A DNA stretch of 50,646 bases from DASPJR01 sp035628505 (GTDB lineage: Bacteria > Planctomycetota > SZUA-567 > H5-PLA8), in assembly GCA_035628505.1 (NCBI GenBank), contig DASPJR010000099.1, positions 1-50,646 of the forward strand, in the 5' to 3' direction. Shown piece after piece: positions 1 through 6,263 of this stretch (the stretch's first letter is position 1; the number at the start of each line of letters is the position of its first letter). The notes beneath the pieces were generated by a model. The model did no database searches and had not been told where the DNA came from. It worked only from the letters and a program-made list of their open reading frames with translations. A program made the translations under genes and the position numbers.

Positions 1-50
1 GTTCTCCCCCTCTCCTCCAAGGAGAGGGGTCCGGGGGGAGAGGTGGGGGA
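1..50. repeat. GC-rich palindromic interspersed repeat at left edge
   Basis: A CCCCTCTCC arm and a GGAGAGGGG arm flank a short loop and are followed by a G-rich run. Similar pyrimidine/purine palindromes occur at 3036-3154 and 13186-13229. The window edge may coincide with a repeat-induced assembly break (inference). Confidence 0.55.
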
Positions 51-1593
51 GGGGTGCTGGAAACCGCGCAAAAAAATCTCTCCCGACGAACCCATCAAAA
101 GCAAATGGTCCTCGCGCAGGCAGTCAGGCGAAGCCGCGACAGAAGTGCCGACCACCAATCCGCAATCCGCAATTCGCAATCCGCAATCGGAAGCTGTCCC
201 TCGTCACCCGTCACCCGTCACCCGCCACAACACCGGCGGCGTGTACGACGATGTGAACGCTGCCGTCGAAGCCGCACAGCGCGCGCAGAATGAATTATCC
301 AAACTGGGTTTCAGCCGCCGCTTCTGCATCGTCGAAGCGATGCGCAAGGCCGCGCTCGAAAATCTCGAACGCTGGTCGCACGAAGCCGTGGCTGAAACGA
401 AGATGGGCCGCGCCGAAGACAAGATGAAGAAGAATCGTCTGGTCACGCTTAAGACGCCCGGCCCGGAGATCCTGCAGCAGCCCGAAGCCTTCAGCGGAAC
501 CTACGGCCTGACGACGATTCGCCTCGATCCGTTCGGCGTCATCGCCTCGATCATTCCCTGCACGAACTCAACCGAGACCGTGATCAACAATGGCATCGGT
601 ATGATCAGCGCCGGCAACGCCGTCGTCTTCAATCCGCATCCGATCGCAAAAAACGTCTCGGCCGATTGCGTGCGCACGCTCAACGCCGCCATCGCTGCGG
701 CCGGCGGACCGTCTGAACTTCTCTGCTGCATCGCTGATCCGACGATTGAATCGGCCAACGCGCTGATGGCTCACCCGCTCACGCCGCTGGTGGTTGTCAC
801 GGGCGGTGGAGCCGTCGTCGAGGCGGCCATGAAATCGGGCAAGCGCGCGATCTGCGCCGGGCCGGGGAATCCGCCCGCTGTTGTCGATGAGACCGCCGAT
901 CTGGCGCATGCCGCAAAAGCCATCGTGCGCGGCGCATCGCTGGATAACAACGTCGTCTGCACCGACGAGAAGGCCGTGCTCGCCGTCGATTCAATCGCAG
1001 ATGAACTCAAAGCGCTGATGCTGAAGGAAAACTGCATCGAACTTAAAGGGGTCGACATCGAGCGCCTGACGAAGCTTGTTCTTGTGGAAGCGACGCCGCA
1101 CGCCAATTCGCAATCCGAAATCCGCAATCCGAAATCGAACTTCGCGCCCAACAAAAAACTCGTCGGCAAAAACGCCAGCCACATTCTGCGCGAACTGGGA
1201 ATCACCGCTGACGAGAGCGTGCGACTGGTCCTGGTCGATGTGGACAAAGATCACCCGCTGATCCACGCGGAGCAGCTCATGCCGGTGCTGCCGCTGTGCC
1301 GCCTGAAAGATGCCGACGCCGCGACCGCGCATGCCGCCGCCGTCGAAGCCGGCCGTCGCCACACCGCGTCCATTCACAGCCAGCGCACCGATCGCATCAC
1401 ACAATTTGTGAACACGATGAATGTGTCGATCTGTGTGGCGAACGATGCCAATTACGCCGGCCTTGGCTTAGGCGGCGAAGGGTACACGAGCTTTTCAATT
1501 GCCACACCGACTGGCGAAGGCATGACGACCGCGCGAAACTTCTGCCGCGAGCGCCGCATGGCGATTTGCGGCGGGGGACTGAGCCGGAAGTGA
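1..1593 (+). CDS. CoA-acylating aldehyde dehydrogenase (PduP/EutE type), microcompartment core enzyme; 5' end uncertain
   Basis: This enzyme oxidises an aldehyde to an acyl-CoA with NAD+. In PV-type microcompartments the proposed substrate is lactaldehyde from fucose or rhamnose breakdown. The domain begins near base 240 (GVYDDVNAAVEAAQRA). The candidate nucleophile is the Cys at 958-960 (NNVVCTDEK), and the glycine-rich VTGGG and GPGNPP segments are present. The reading frame is open to the left edge. The first in-window start is a GTG at 43 inside a repeat, so the true start and any N-terminal encapsulation helix are probably outside the window. The stretch before the domain is built from interspersed repeats read in frame, and a further copy (1104-1136) is translated inside the catalytic domain. 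The aldolase, helix-turn-helix and shell-protein genes on the same strand support the microcompartment role. Family assignment is firm; substrate is inferred. Confidence 0.85.
   Translation, partial: VLPLSSKERGPGGEVGEGCWKPRKKISPDEPIKSKWSSRRQSGEAATEVPTTNPQSAIRNPQSEAVPRHPSPVTRHNTGGVYDDVNAAVEAAQRAQNELSKLGFSRRFCIVEAMRKAALENLERWSHEAVAETKMGRAEDKMKKNRLVTLKTPGPEILQQPEAFSGTYGLTTIRLDPFGVIASIIPCTNSTETVINNGIGMISAGNAVVFNPHPIAKNVSADCVRTLNAAIAAAGGPSELLCCIADPTIESANALMAHPLTPLVVVTGGGAVVEAAMKSGKRAICAGPGNPPAVVDETADLAHAAKAIVRGASLDNNVVCTDEKAVLAVDSIADELKALMLKENCIELKGVDIERLTKLVLVEATPHANSQSEIRNPKSNFAPNKKLVGKNASHILRELGITADESVRLVLVDVDKDHPLIHAEQLMPVLPLCRLKDADAATAHAAAVEAGRRHTASIHSQRTDRITQFVNTMNVSICVANDANYAGLGLGGEGYTSFSIATPTGEGMTTARNFCRERRMAICGGGLSRK
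156..226 (+). repeat. Two short tandem interspersed repeats inside the aldehyde dehydrogenase frame
   Basis: Bases 156-189 hold four AATCCGC/AATTCGC units and 202-226 hold three GTCACCC units. Both are translated in frame (NPQSAIRNPQS; SPVTRHN). They form a low-complexity linker before the catalytic domain. Confidence 0.7.
1104..1136 (+). repeat. AATCCG-unit repeat inserted in frame in the aldehyde dehydrogenase domain
   Basis: Units of AATTCGC, AATCCGA and AATCCGC match the family at 156-189. The copy adds about 11 residues (NSQSEIRNPKS) in the C-terminal half of the enzyme without breaking the frame. Confidence 0.7.
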
Positions 1594-1700
1594 GGTATAC
1601 GAAATTGCAGCCCACGGCTGTTCGCGAACTGAACGATAGAGAAAAAGCAATCCTCCGGAGCGAAGGTGAGAGGTTTGAACAGATTCAACACGAAGACATA

Positions 1701-1793
1701 GCTGGCTTCAGCCAGCTTCAGCAGTTGCTTGCCACCACCTTCAGGTGGTGGTGAGAGGTGCACAAAAATTTTTATCAGCCGGCTTCAGCCGGC
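1701..1793 (+). repeat. Upstream REP palindromes (TTCA loop)
   Basis: There are three perfect stem-loops: 1701-1716 (GCTGGC stem), 1732-1751 (CCACCACC stem) and 1778-1793 (GCCGGC stem). Each has a TTCA loop. Confidence 0.8.
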
Positions 1794-1811
1794 TTGAAAA
1801 GGGCTTCAGCC

Positions 1812-2279
1812 ATGGCCGGGCATGTGTTCAGTGAGATTTTCCTGCATTTCAACTGGCACACAGATGGCGATTGCCCTTCATTGAAGCCTGAAATTGAAAG
1901 CTTTGTTCACAACTTTATTCGCAATAAGTGCCGAGTGACAAACGGTGTTTTCTTCGAAGAGATTGGCGGAACCGAAACTCACATCCATCTGGTTATTCGC
2001 ATTGAGCCATTTGTAACGATCAGTGAACTGGCAGGTGAGCTGAAAGGGGCAAGCTCCTTTGAAGCCAACAAGCACTTCAATAGGAAGATTCTCACGTGGC
2101 AGCGCGGGTATGGGGTTGTGTCTTTTGGCCGGAAACAGCTTGGTTGGGTAAGGGAGTATGTGCTGAACCAGAAGGAGCATCACCGGAAAGCCACGATTAC
2201 AGAGAAGCTTGAGCGCACGGAAGCCTTGCCTGAAGGCAAGGCTGAGCACGAGCCAGAAAGTCCGGCTGAAGCCGGCTGA
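1812..2279 (+). CDS. REP-associated tyrosine transposase (RAYT, Y1_Tnp family)
   Basis: A 155-residue IS200/IS605-like single-strand nuclease. The HUH-type metal site is visible as THIHLVI and the catalytic tyrosine lies in REYVLNQKEHH. Family members bind and cleave REP hairpins. The frame is open back to 1758, but that stretch is a REP palindrome; the ATG at 1812 follows AAAAGGG at normal spacing and gives an N-terminus of typical form (MAGHVFSEIFLHFNWH). The last residues (EALPEGKAE...SPAEAG) are encoded by two further palindromes at 2223-2242 and 2262-2275, so the C-terminal tail is REP-derived. The protein looks intact and could be active. It interrupts the microcompartment operon. Confidence 0.85.
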   Translation: MAGHVFSEIFLHFNWHTDGDCPSLKPEIESFVHNFIRNKCRVTNGVFFEEIGGTETHIHLVIRIEPFVTISELAGELKGASSFEANKHFNRKILTWQRGYGVVSFGRKQLGWVREYVLNQKEHHRKATITEKLERTEALPEGKAEHEPESPAEAG

Positions 2280-2354
2280 AGAGATTTAGGACAAGCTGAG
2301 CACCACCACCTGAAGGTGGTGGCAAGCAATATCTGGAAGCCTGCTGAAGCAGGC
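2223..2354 (+). repeat. Downstream REP palindromes (TGAA loop)
   Basis: There are four stem-loops with TGAA loops: 2223-2242, 2262-2275, 2303-2322 and 2339-2354. The first two lie inside the 3' end of the transposase gene. The third has the same stem as the upstream palindrome at 1732-1751. Confidence 0.8.
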
Positions 2355-2404
2355 TGGGCCCGGCAAGCCCGAATTGATCGTTGTGTCGAAGCTGTTCGAA
2401 ACGG

Positions 2405-2941
2405 CTACGGAATCATCACCACGGCGACCGATGAAATGGCGATCACCAGCGCGATGAACATCTTGACTCCCACGCCAATGGCCCGGCCGATCACCGCGCC
2501 CATGCCCACGCGCAGGTTGGGGGCTTTGCTATTCTCTTCACGCATCTGGCCGATGATGGCTCCGGAAAAGGTGCCAATGAACGAAGCGATCAGCGAGCCG
2601 ACAATCGGGATGGGGATCAGCGCGCCGCCGAATAAGGCGCCGCAGAGTCCGCCGATGATCGCGCCCCAGGCCGCCTGTTTTGAGCCGCCGAATTTTCTTG
2701 CGCCCCACTGCCCGGAGAGAAACTCGATTCCTTCGCCCATCAGCGCGAGCACCAGGAACAGGATCACCCAGTGCCAGGCCATCAGCGCTCCGCCGGTCGC
2801 GGCCGCCAGCGCCAGCGTTGCGGCGATCTGCAGAAACGTTCCCGGCAGCCCGAAGGGAATGATGAACATTCCGGCCGCGAGCGCCACAAAGAACGCGATC
2901 ATGCCGGCGCTGCTGGAGACGAGATTGAAGAAGTCGGACAT
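2405..2941 (-). CDS. DUF456 family membrane protein
   Basis: A 178-residue glycine/alanine-rich integral membrane protein with several hydrophobic segments. The pattern of a PFGLPGT loop, a charged EGIEFLSGQWGARKFGGSK segment and glycine-rich helices (GAIIGGLCGALFG) is typical of DUF456, whose function is unknown. The ATG at 2941 is preferred over the upstream one because GAGGGG precedes it at about nine bases. It is transcribed against the microcompartment genes and sits between the RAYT element and the aldolase, so it is probably not part of that pathway. Confidence 0.75.
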   Translation of the reverse strand: MSDFFNLVSSSAGMIAFFVALAAGMFIIPFGLPGTFLQIAATLALAAATGGALMAWHWVILFLVLALMGEGIEFLSGQWGARKFGGSKQAAWGAIIGGLCGALFGGALIPIPIVGSLIASFIGTFSGAIIGQMREENSKAPNLRVGMGAVIGRAIGVGVKMFIALVIAISSVAVVMIP

Positions 2942-3035
2942 CGCAATAAGCCCCTCGTGCCGCACTTACACTAAAAGTAAAGACGCGTTTGGCGCCTCGA
3001 ATCTGCAAAGAATTCGCGTCAGCCGGAGCGATGGT

Positions 3036-3154
3036 CCTCCCTCCCCCTGCGGGAGGGAGTTAGAGAGAGGGGTTAGCCTCTCGCTGTCGATTTGCGTATC
3101 GGGTAATGCAGCGGCTAACCCCTCCCCCTACCCCCTCCCGCAAGGGGAGGGGAA
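3036..3154. repeat. Paired GC-rich palindromes, second half duplicated at 13186
   Basis: A CTCCCTCCC/GGGAGGGAG hairpin (3037-3059) is followed by GGTTAGCC. After a spacer comes the inverted counterpart GGCTAACC and a CCCTCCC-GCAA-GGGGAGGG hairpin. Bases 3111-3154 are identical to 13186-13229. Confidence 0.75.
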
Positions 3155-3167
3155 ACAACAGAAAACT

Positions 3168-3226
3168 CTCACGCGTCTCCGTGTTCTCCGTGTTCTTCGT
3201 GCCTCCGTGTTGAAGTCGTGTTTGTT
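3168..3226. repeat. CTCCGTGTT-type interspersed repeat
   Basis: Successive CTCCGTGTT/CTTCGTG units end in TGAAGTCGTGTTTGTT, immediately before the aldolase ribosome-binding site. Related copies lie at 4683-4776, 23810-23906 and 41965-42093. Confidence 0.65.
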
Positions 3227-3238
3227 CGGAGGCGCGCA

Positions 3239-3988
3239 ATGACGAACTGGACCGAACGTACTCTCCGAACTCAAATTCAGAAGGCCTGCCAGGCTCTGTC
3301 GCAGCGCGGGCTTGTCGCTGCCACGGATGGCAACGTCTCCGCGCGTCTGGGGCCTGATCGTGTGCTGATTACGCCGTCGGGAATAAGCAAGGGCGACGTC
3401 ACCGAACTTAACATCATGCTCTGCGACATGGACGGCCGCAAAATCCGCGGGCGCGGCGAGATCAGCAGCGAAGTGCATGTCCACCTCGCGGCGTACCGCA
3501 GCCGTGACGACATTGGCGCGGTCGTTCACGCGCATCCGCCGACAGCGACGGCATTCACGTTCGCGGGCATGGAGCATCTGCTGCGCGAGCCCATCGTGCC
3601 GGAAGTCACGGCGCAGATCGGGCCGATTCCTTCGGCGCCGTACGTCACGCCGGGTTCGCGCGCGCTGGCCGAAGCCTTCGCGCCGCACATCAAAACGTGC
3701 GACATCGTGATGCTCAGCCAGCACGGCGCGGTCGCGGTCGGAAAAGATCCGTGGGCGGCGTACCTGCGCATGGAAAAGCTCGAGCATTTTGCGATGATCG
3801 TGAAGGCCGCGCGTGAACTGTCAGGCAGCGGCGACGTGAAGCGTCTCGACGAGCAGCAGATTGACGAGCTGATGGAAAGTTACGGCAAGGGCAAGCTCTC
3901 GAAGAAGAAAGATGACGACGAACTCGACGATGCCCTGATCGAGCGCATCGCCAGCGAAGTGCTGCAGCGTCTCGGGCGGACGGGATGA
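3239..3988 (+). CDS. Class II aldolase (L-fuculose/L-rhamnulose-phosphate aldolase type) with C-terminal encapsulation-like helix
   Basis: The family cleaves a deoxyketose phosphate to dihydroxyacetone phosphate and lactaldehyde using zinc. Residues matching the family's active site are visible: E78 in SSEVHVH, H97 and H99 in HAHP, and H162 in SQHGAVAVG; TDGNVSAR and TPSG are the phosphate-site segments. The ATG at 3239 follows GGAGG at six bases; earlier in-frame starts fall in a repeat. After the fold comes a charged linker (GKLSKKKDDDEL) and a short amphipathic helix, LIERIASEVLQRLG, typical of microcompartment encapsulation peptides. It lies upstream of a shell-protein gene and downstream of the aldehyde dehydrogenase. 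Exact sugar specificity cannot be read from sequence. Confidence 0.88.
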   Translation: MTNWTERTLRTQIQKACQALSQRGLVAATDGNVSARLGPDRVLITPSGISKGDVTELNIMLCDMDGRKIRGRGEISSEVHVHLAAYRSRDDIGAVVHAHPPTATAFTFAGMEHLLREPIVPEVTAQIGPIPSAPYVTPGSRALAEAFAPHIKTCDIVMLSQHGAVAVGKDPWAAYLRMEKLEHFAMIVKAARELSGSGDVKRLDEQQIDELMESYGKGKLSKKKDDDELDDALIERIASEVLQRLGRTG

Positions 3989-3990
3989 AA

Positions 3991-4088
3991 AAGATTCGAC
4001 ACGAAGACTCAAAGGGAGAACAGGGGTTAGGGGTCAGGGTCCAGGGTTTAGATTCTTCCGCGGACCACTCCCACTTCTTCGTGTTGAA
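3991..4088. repeat. Interspersed repeats with GACACGAAG/CTTCGTGTT arms around a GGGTTAGGG core
   Basis: The core (4021-4050) is a G-rich GGGTTAGGGGTCAGGG string. The flanks GACACGAAGAC and CTTCTTCGTGTTGAA are inverted relative to one another and resemble the intergenic family at 3168-3226. Confidence 0.5.
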
Positions 4089-4103
4089 AGAGGAGCTTTT
4101 TGG

Positions 4104-4676
4104 ATGGCAAAAAAATACGTCCCGCGGCCGGTGGACGATAACGAAGACGAGATGCGCCTGTTTGCGCAGGCGATCCAGGGTGGCGCGGCGCCGGCGGAAA
4201 AGCTCGAACGCATCCGCATTGCACTGAATATCGCCAGCAGCGCCGCACCCGACACCAGCCCGGCGCTCGCGGCACAAGCGACGAAGGACCTGATGGAGGC
4301 CGCTGCCTTTATTGCGAAAAATTGCGCGCCGCCGGAAGTGTATGAAGCGATGTTTGAAAAAGTCCCGCAGAAGCGTCAAGCCGAGGCAGCCGCGCCCGTG
4401 ACGCCAGCGCCTGTCGAATCGAAAGCGCTTCCTGAAATCATGACGATTGAAGAGGCTGCGGCGTATTTGCGAATGCACCCGCAGGTCCTCTACCGTCATG
4501 TGCGGCAGGGAACGGTGCCCGCCAGCCGCGTGGGAAGAACGATTCGCTTCAAGAAATCGGTGCTGGATGAATTTCTCGAGCAGGGTGCGTGGAAGAGCGT
4601 CGGAAAATTTTTGAAGTTCGTCGAGAATCAGCGCGAGCAGGCCGGGCGGCGCCGCTACTCGGAAGAGGTGGATTAG
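4104..4676 (+). CDS. Helix-turn-helix (excisionase/MerR-like) DNA-binding protein in the microcompartment locus
   Basis: The protein has 190 residues. The N-terminal half is alpha-helical, rich in Glu and Ala, and of no family I recognise. An alanine/proline linker is followed by an excisionase-type winged helix (IMTIEEAAAYLRMHPQVLYR... RVGRTIRFKKSVLDEFLE, roughly residues 112-155) and a basic tail. AGAGGAG stands nine bases before the ATG. Its place between the aldolase and the shell protein suggests a locus-specific regulator, but this domain also occurs in unrelated DNA-binding proteins. The N-terminal half could be a sensor or oligomerisation module (inference). Confidence 0.7.
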   Translation: MAKKYVPRPVDDNEDEMRLFAQAIQGGAAPAEKLERIRIALNIASSAAPDTSPALAAQATKDLMEAAAFIAKNCAPPEVYEAMFEKVPQKRQAEAAAPVTPAPVESKALPEIMTIEEAAAYLRMHPQVLYRHVRQGTVPASRVGRTIRFKKSVLDEFLEQGAWKSVGKFLKFVENQREQAGRRRYSEEVD

Positions 4677-4682
4677 GGCGAT

Positions 4683-4776
4683 CAACACGGAGATCTCAGA
4701 GGACACAAAGAAATTAATAATAGAAAACTCAGTGTCCTGCGTGTCCTCTGTGCCTCCGTGTTGAAGTCGTGTTCGT
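4683..4776. repeat. CTCCGTGTT-type palindromic interspersed repeat
   Basis: CAACACGGAG at 4683-4692 is the exact reverse complement of CTCCGTGTTG at 4756-4765, with GTGTCCT-type units between. It sits between two genes of one operon. Confidence 0.7.
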
Positions 4777-4803
4777 TAGCCGCGAAACTGGGGAGGTCTT
4801 GCC

Positions 4804-5073
4804 ATGTTTTTGGGGATTGTCGTTGGAACAGTGACTGCGACGCGAAAGGCCGACACGCTATCGGGATCGAAATTCCTTTTGATCCAGCCACAGAAGTCGG
4901 CGAGCGAAGTGGACAAATCGAATGTCGTCGTCGCGGTGGATCTGCTTGGCGCGGGGACGGGAGAGGGAGTTATTGTGGCGACGGGGCGCGCGGCCCGCAT
5001 TGCCATCGGCAAAGACGATGTCCCCGTAGATGCCGCAGTGATTGGAATCGTGGACGCCGGCAGCGCGCGGTGA
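4804..5073 (+). CDS. EutN/CcmL/PduN-family pentameric microcompartment shell (vertex) protein
   Basis: An 89-residue protein of the usual family length. It has the typical start (MFLGIVVGTVTATRK), a central DLLGAGTGEGVIVATG loop and a closing VDAAVIGIVDAG strand. Family pentamers cap the vertices of polyhedral microcompartments. GGAGGT precedes the ATG at six bases. It is the last gene of the locus in the window, since the next gene runs the other way. No hexameric shell protein is visible here, so the rest of the shell must be encoded elsewhere, most likely left of base 1. Confidence 0.92.
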   Translation: MFLGIVVGTVTATRKADTLSGSKFLLIQPQKSASEVDKSNVVVAVDLLGAGTGEGVIVATGRAARIAIGKDDVPVDAAVIGIVDAGSAR

Positions 5074-5134
5074 GTGTAAAAACAAAACCTCTGCGAACGC
5101 TGCCTTTTCTGCGTCACTGCGGTGAAGTCGTCGC

Positions 5135-6250
5135 TCACTTCCCCGGCTGCACGAAAACACCTTCGGGCAGGCGGACGTCGCGCATCAGGTGCGGCGGCGG
5201 ATCCTTCTGAATCACCTCGATGTACGTCTCGTCTTTCAGCTTTTCAAACAGTTCCTTCTTGCGTGACTTGAGCCGCTCCGAATAGGCCAGCGCCTCCGCG
5301 CGCTCCGCGGCCTCTTCGAAACTCTGCACTTTTACCGGCCGGTATCCGCCGCGCTGAACGAGCACGAAGTGGTCCGCCGTCTCGATGGGCTCCGAGACCT
5401 CGCCGTCTTTCAGCTTCTCGGCAATTTTTTCTTCGAATGGAAAGAATCCGGACGGCAGATCCGTTTTGCCATCGCGCATCAGCAGTCCGCCCTGCGAGAC
5501 AAACTCGGGATCGTCACTCACGCGTGCGGCCAGCTCGGCAAAGTCGCCGCCCCCGACGAGTTTTTCACGCAGCAGCGTCGCGGCCTGCAGCGCCACGTCG
5601 CGGGAAGTGAATTTGCTCTTGGCAATGCGGATGCGCCGCAGGCGCCAGGCCTCTTCCTGCTTAAATAAGTCTGGATTTTTTTCGTAGAACGCGCGCGCCG
5701 CAGCCGGCGAGCGTGGGATCGGCCCGAGCTCGACGGCGAGCACGTCGCGCCGGAAAAGCTCGCGCGTGAGACCGGCTTCCCACTGCTCCATCGTCTGCCC
5801 GCGCCGCTTAAGCGCCGCGCGCAATTCCTGCTCCCCGCCGGCCGCGGCAATCAGTTCCTTGCGCAGGCGCCGCACGCAGTCAGCTTCCTCACGCTTGAAG
5901 AATTCCACGGCGCGGTCGGGGCTGATGTTCCCGCCGGCGCGCGCGATGTAGTAATTAATGATGTCCTTGCGCCGCTTGTCGGCGCGCTGGTCCATGATGC
6001 GGTCCTGCGTGGCGGTCTCGAGCGCCTCCGCCCACGCGACGCGAATCGCGGGCTCGAGCGCGGCAGGCGAGAGCTGTCCGCGGCGCAGCTTGTCCTGGAT
6101 CAGCACGGCACTGTCGGCAAAGAGCGCCTCGACTTCGCGGATGCTTACGATCTGCGTGTTGATCTTCAGCGCCGGGCCGTTGAAGACTTCAGCGGCGTGC
6201 AGCAGCGGGCTGAGCGACAGCGCTAAAAGAGGTATCAGAATGCGGCGCAT
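5135..6250 (-). CDS. Exported parvulin-type peptidyl-prolyl isomerase (SurA/PpiC-like)
   Basis: A 371-residue protein with an N-terminal signal peptide (MRRILIPLLALSLSPLLHA), an alpha-helical SurA-N-like region (about 30-180) and a PpiC domain (about 190-310: EEAWRLRRIRIAK, FAELAARVSDDP, GGLLMRDGK, GEVSEPIETADHFVLVQRGG). Such proteins assist folding of secreted and outer-membrane proteins in the periplasm. It starts 13 bases after the stop of the large FHA-AsmA gene on the same strand, so the two are almost certainly one operon for envelope biogenesis. The C-terminal extension after the isomerase domain is helical and charged. Confidence 0.88.
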   Translation of the reverse strand: MRRILIPLLALSLSPLLHAAEVFNGPALKINTQIVSIREVEALFADSAVLIQDKLRRGQLSPAALEPAIRVAWAEALETATQDRIMDQRADKRRKDIINYYIARAGGNISPDRAVEFFKREEADCVRRLRKELIAAAGGEQELRAALKRRGQTMEQWEAGLTRELFRRDVLAVELGPIPRSPAAARAFYEKNPDLFKQEEAWRLRRIRIAKSKFTSRDVALQAATLLREKLVGGGDFAELAARVSDDPEFVSQGGLLMRDGKTDLPSGFFPFEEKIAEKLKDGEVSEPIETADHFVLVQRGGYRPVKVQSFEEAAERAEALAYSERLKSRKKELFEKLKDETYIEVIQKDPPPHLMRDVRLPEGVFVQPGK

Positions 6251-6263
6251 GGAACTCCTGAAT

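Larger units (their letters stand above)
1701..2354 (+). mobile_element. RAYT transposase with flanking REP palindromes
   Basis: A single-domain transposase gene (1812-2279) sits between short palindromes, each a GC-rich stem around a four-base loop. The loop reads TTCA in the three upstream palindromes and TGAA in the four downstream ones, so the two flanks are in opposite orientation. One pair, at 1732-1751 and 2303-2322, has the same stem. This matches the known arrangement of REP-associated tyrosine transposases with their REP/BIME elements. The element lies between two genes of the microcompartment locus. Confidence 0.75.

Noticed and set aside
2316..3242. A 308-codon plus-strand frame covering the DUF456 gene and the repeats before the aldolase.
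   Set aside because: It is antisense to a clear membrane protein and runs through interspersed repeats into the aldolase start.
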